Shown here: positions 60,802-64,000 of the stretch, piece after piece | How positions within the stretch are numbered: position 1 is the first letter of the stretch | Layout: every line of letters starts with the position of its first letter | Source of the DNA: Patagioenas fasciata | Lineage: Eukaryota > Chordata > Aves > Columbiformes > Columbidae | Direction of reading: 5' to 3' | DNA: 64,000 nucleotides | Assembly: GCF_037038585.1 (NCBI RefSeq) | Contig: NC_092541.1 | Span: 319,445-383,444, forward strand | Translations under genes and position numbers: made by a program | Notes under the pieces: model-generated | What the model was told of the DNA's origin: nothing | What the model saw: only the letters and a program-made list of their open reading frames with translations | The model's database searches: none

Positions 60802-63800
60802 CTGGGGGGAGAGAGCAGAGGGTCAGGGGGCTGCAGGGGCAGCGCGGGGCGGAGGAGAGACCCCCAAGGCGATGGAGAGCAGAGCGAGCGGCAGAACGGG
60901 GCCCCCGAGCCCTACGGAGAGCCCGCGGGGTCCAGGAGGAGCCGAGGCAGTGAGGAGGAGGAGAAGAGGCTGAAGAAGAGGCTGGAGAGGCGGCTGCCGC
61001 TGCAGCCGGGCCCCGCGGGGCATTACCAAGGGGAGGGCGCGGGCGCCCGGGGGGGCAGCGGGGCCGCCCCCCGTTAGTAGTCGTCCGTCAGGCGCTTGGT
61101 CTCCGAGGGCTGGATCCGCATCTCCGCCTTCTGGCCCTTGGCCTCGTACATGGCGCGTGTGTTGGCCCGACGGAAGAAACCGCACTGCGGGGGGACAGGG
61201 TCAGGGGACGGGGGCTCCGCGCTGCCCCCCTGCGCCCCCACCCCCGGGATGTGGTGGGGGGTGGCCCTGGAGACCCACATAACCCCTCCTGGCCCGAGAG
61301 GGGGGCCCAGGGATGCCCCAAGGGGCCAGAGCCCCCCCGCCCCCACAGCACAGAGGGTGGGAGCCGTGGGGCAGGAGCCGTGGGGCAGGAGGTGCCATTG
61401 CCCAGCCCCTCTCCTCTGGGTTTGGTTTGTTTTGCACTGAGAGACACGTCACGATTTGCTCTGCTCCTCTTCCCATCGCTCGGCAGCCGGGCACCGTTCC
61501 CCGGGGGGCACCGTTCCCCGGGGGGACGGCAGCCACCAGCGACACGAGCCCGCGGGTCCCTCACCTTCCAGAGCAGCAGGATGATGAGCCCCAGCAGCAG
61601 CAGCCCGGCCGCCACGGCCACCAGCACCAGCCACAGCGCGATCTCGGGCGGCTGCTCCTCCGTCAGCTCCGAGTCCACGTCCACCGAGAACTGGGGGGGC
61701 GGGAAGAGCCGTGTCGGGAAGAGCCCTGGTGCCCCAGTCCCTCCCAGAAAGGGGCTCCGGCGTCGCTCACCCGCACCGTGTGGTTCCTCATGCTGATGGT
61801 GGGGACGTGGGTCCGGAGGAAAAGCGTGGCCGTGCCATCCACCTTCACCCGGTCAAAGTCCCGGTAGTCCTGGGGGGCACAGATGATGGAAGTGGGGGAC
61901 AGGGATGATGGGGGGACAGGGATGACGGGGGGACAGGGATGACGGGGGGACAGGGATGACGGGGGGACAGGGAGGGCTGTCAACTGCTGGGTTGAGACCT
62001 GGCAGATGCGGTGCCCTGTTCCAGCACTGTCCCCAAGGGGGCAGCCCTGACCCCCATGGCCCTGGCCATGCACCGGTACCCCCCCGGTGCCACTGACCTC
62101 GAAGGTGCTGCCCCCCCGTACCCCCCGGTGCCACTGACCTCGATGAAGGTGCTGCCCCCCCGTACCCCCCGGTGCCACTGACCTCGATGAAGGTGCTGCC
62201 CCCCCGTACCCCCCGGTGCCACTGACCTCGATGAAGGTGCTGCCCCCCTGTACCCCCCGGTGCCACTGACCTCGATGAAGGTGCTGTTCCAGACGCGGGC
62301 GCGCACGCTGAGGCTGGCGGGGTGCTGGCTGTGCAGGAGGGGACACTCGAACCAGACGCAGCGAGCGGTGCCCTTGGAGCAGCTCTGGGAGACGGGGGGG
62401 TCAGGGGGGAACCAGAGTCCCCAACACACCGGTGTCCCGGTGGGGGTCACGTGTGCCAGACCCCCCACTCACCAGCACCACCTCCGACTTAGTTTTCTTG
62501 GCAGTGGCCAGGGTGAGGGGGGGCTCTGCCGGCGGGGGGGCCTCCAGCTCCCGGCGCTGCCGGGACGGAGCCTGCTCCTGCAGCAGCTGGGGGGACGAGC
62601 CCGTCAGTGCCCTGCAGCTCTGCCCCCCGCGGCAGTGGGGCAGGGACGCGGCAGTGGGGCAGGGACGCGGCAGTGGGGCAGGGGCGCGGCAGTGGGGCAG
62701 GGGCGCGTCTGCGCACAGCAGCGGGGACGAGGTGACTCACGGTGAGGTTGAGCGGGTTGATGACCCCCCCGGGGGGCTGGCAGGTCTCGTTGCCGTTGAT
62801 GAGGATCTTGGTGGGGTACAGGAGCCACTTGCCGTTGGGGACCTCGTAGGGCCACTCGAAGCCCAGCAGGATGGTGCCCAGGTCGCCCAGCGACTCGCCC
62901 TTGGTGGTCACCTGCGGGGCAGAGCGGGGACGGAGACCGGCGCTCCCAACCCCCCTGCGGGGCAGAGCGGGGACGGAGACCGGCGCTCCCAACCCCCCTG
63001 TGACACCAGCCCCCCAGCTCACCTGGAAGTCGAAGGCGAGGGGGCTGCCCACGTCCTGCTCGCGCTGCATGGCCGACTCCCCCACCACGATCCCGCTGAA
63101 GTGCGACTGGGCGTGCGGGGGGGCTCTGGGGACAGGATGGGGGGACAGGCATGGCAGGGGTAGCGAGCAGCTCTGGGGCTTCCCCTGTCCCATTTATGGG
63201 ACACAGGGGGCTGTACCCCCTCATACAGCCAAGCGCGGGGGGACAGGGGCGCGGGGGGGCCGGGGGCACAGCCCCCGCACTCACACGCTCAGCGAGGACT
63301 GGATGCTGTACTCCACCAGCAGCCTGGCCAGCACCGGCCGCAGCTCCTCCTGGGTGCTTTGCCTGCCGAGGCTCCGGGTCAGCATCCCCCACCAACAGCC
63401 CCCTGGAGCTGCAGGAGCCCCGTCCTGCCCCCCAGACCCCCCCGCCTTCCCAGCCAGCGCCGCTGTGGACACGAGCCCGACCCCCCGCCGCAGACACGAG
63501 CCCGAGCCGGTGCCGCGGACACGAGCCCGAGCCGGTGCCGCGGACACGAGCCCGACCCCCCGCCGCGGACACGAGCCCGACCCCCCGCCGCGGACACGAG
63601 CCCGACCCCCCGCCGCGTCTGCCCCGGGCAGAGCAGGACCCGCGCCAGGCCCCCAGCCCACTCACGTGGACAGGTCCAGCCACACCGGCACCTCCCGCGT
63701 GTCCAGCGTGATCCCGATGGCCTCGAAGGTGATGATCAGCTCTGCCTGCGGCACGGGGACCGCGAGCCGCTCAGCCCAACCCCACCGGCTGCCGGGCCCC

Positions 63801-64000
63801 AAAAATGGCTGAGGGAGCCGGGGGGACACTCACCCTCTGGTTCCTCTTAAAAGGGTTGCCCAGCTCGCACAGCACCGTCTCTGCAAAGGTGCAGGCTCCG
63901 CTCTGGGGACAAAGAACGGGAGGGTGAGGAGCGTCCTGGCAAAGGCCGCCCCGGTGCTGGGGGACGCCGGGGGCGCCGGCGCGTACCGGGCGCACGGAGG
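60658..64000 (-). CDS. ITGA3: integrin alpha-3, 3' part (gene continues beyond the window)
   Basis: Minus-strand exons in order: 64000-63987 (partial), 63902-63834, 63745-63666, 63362-63285, 63125-63023, 62911-62741, 62586-62473, 62384-62271, 61869-61771, 61690-61565, then alternative tails A 61184-61074 and B 60801-60658. The part seen covers the membrane-proximal ectodomain ([49 protein letters not shown]), a dibasic RQRRELE stretch near the usual heavy/light-chain cleavage region, and the membrane helix ([19 protein letters not shown]), ending LLLWK. Integrin alpha-3/beta-1 is a laminin receptor of epithelia. Identity rests on both tail types and on linkage to PDK2. The heads of the protein (FG-GAP propeller) lie outside the window. 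Confidence 0.95.
61074..61184 (-). CDS. ITGA3: ITGA3 cytoplasmic tail A exon
   Basis: This 111-base exon encodes [18 protein letters not shown] and ends [12 protein letters not shown] plus stop, matching the human alpha-3A tail (ends SETERLTDDY). The membrane-proximal motif is GFFRR, a conservative form of GFFKR. It joins directly after LLLWK of the transmembrane exon, in phase 0. Confidence 0.93.
   Translation of the reverse strand, partial: CGFFRRANTRAMYEAKGQKAEMRIQPSETKRLTDDY
61893..61975. repeat. short GACAGGGATGACGGGGG array in an ITGA3 intron
   Basis: Five units of 17-18 bases lie just upstream (on the gene strand) of the exon at 61869-61771. Confidence 0.8.
62090..62290 (-). repeat. 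44-bp tandem array that copies an ITGA3 exon end and its splice donor
   Basis: GACCTCGATGAAGGTGCTG (minus strand CAGCACCTTCATCGAGGTC) recurs with its G at 62136, 62180, 62224 and 62268, with a fifth, slightly deleted copy at 62095. The copy at 62268 is the real 3' end of exon 62384-62271 with its donor GAG/GTCAGT. Every downstream copy therefore repeats the last 16 or so exon bases plus a complete donor site inside the intron. Confidence 0.88.
62630..62706. repeat. about 20-bp GCAGTGGGGCAGGG array in an ITGA3 intron
   Basis: Four copies of a 19-20-bp unit (GCAGTGGGGCAGGGACGCG and its GGGGCGCG variant). No other content. Confidence 0.8.
63465..63618. repeat. 25-bp array in an ITGA3 intron
   Basis: Six units of exactly 25 bases carry GGACACGAGCCCGA. 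The core recurs at 63469, 63494, 63519, 63544, 63569 and 63594. Copies are of two types (CCCCCGCCG or GCCGGTGCCG linkers). Confidence 0.88.

Overview
The window is a very GC-rich, gene-dense piece of a vertebrate genome, almost certainly a bird and probably a microchromosome. The collagen gene has 51 coding exons giving 1,453 residues, the length I recall for chicken alpha-1(I) collagen. Introns are short, and minisatellites fill most introns and spacers. Gene order and strands are RETSAT-like(+) - COL1A1(+) - SGCA(-) - PPP1R9B(+) - SAMD14(+) - PDK2(-) - ITGA3(-). From COL1A1 to ITGA3 this is the human 17q21.33 block in reverse orientation.

Layout. At 0.5-5.05 kb is an 11-exon retinol-saturase-family oxidoreductase. 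It is a paralog, since human RETSAT lies on chromosome 2. From 5.05 to 16.5 kb is a gene-poor spacer with about nine tandem-repeat arrays and a few low-GC blocks. COL1A1 occupies 16.6-32.4 kb, with a TATA/CCAAT promoter, the 5' stem-loop at the start codon and two polyadenylation regions. SGCA (34.0-36.8 kb, minus) has nine coding exons and a GC-AG first intron. PPP1R9B (spinophilin) is at 39.3-48.35 kb, SAMD14 at 50.2-54.55 kb, PDK2 at 54.9-59.5 kb (minus), and the 3' part of ITGA3 from 60.0 kb to the window edge (minus), including both alternative cytoplasmic tails.

These genes share synteny rather than one pathway. They cover fibrillar matrix (COL1A1), matrix adhesion (ITGA3), the dystrophin-linked sarcoglycan complex (SGCA), actin/PP1 scaffolding (PPP1R9B and the neurabin-related SAMD14), control of pyruvate dehydrogenase (PDK2) and retinoid-type redox chemistry (RETSAT-like). 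All seven models are open: exon phases join without a stop and, for the six complete genes, coding lengths are multiples of three. I assigned exon boundaries by eye from splice sites and recalled orthologs, so errors of a few bases are possible.

I found no virus-like element, CRISPR array, RNA gene or intact transposon, and nothing I would call a new biological system. The least expected features are a tandem array in ITGA3 that copies an exon end together with its splice donor, a non-canonical HFFQR motif in the alternative ITGA3 tail, a poly(A) signal that contains the stop codon of the RETSAT-like gene, the GC-AG intron of SGCA, and the very high minisatellite load.
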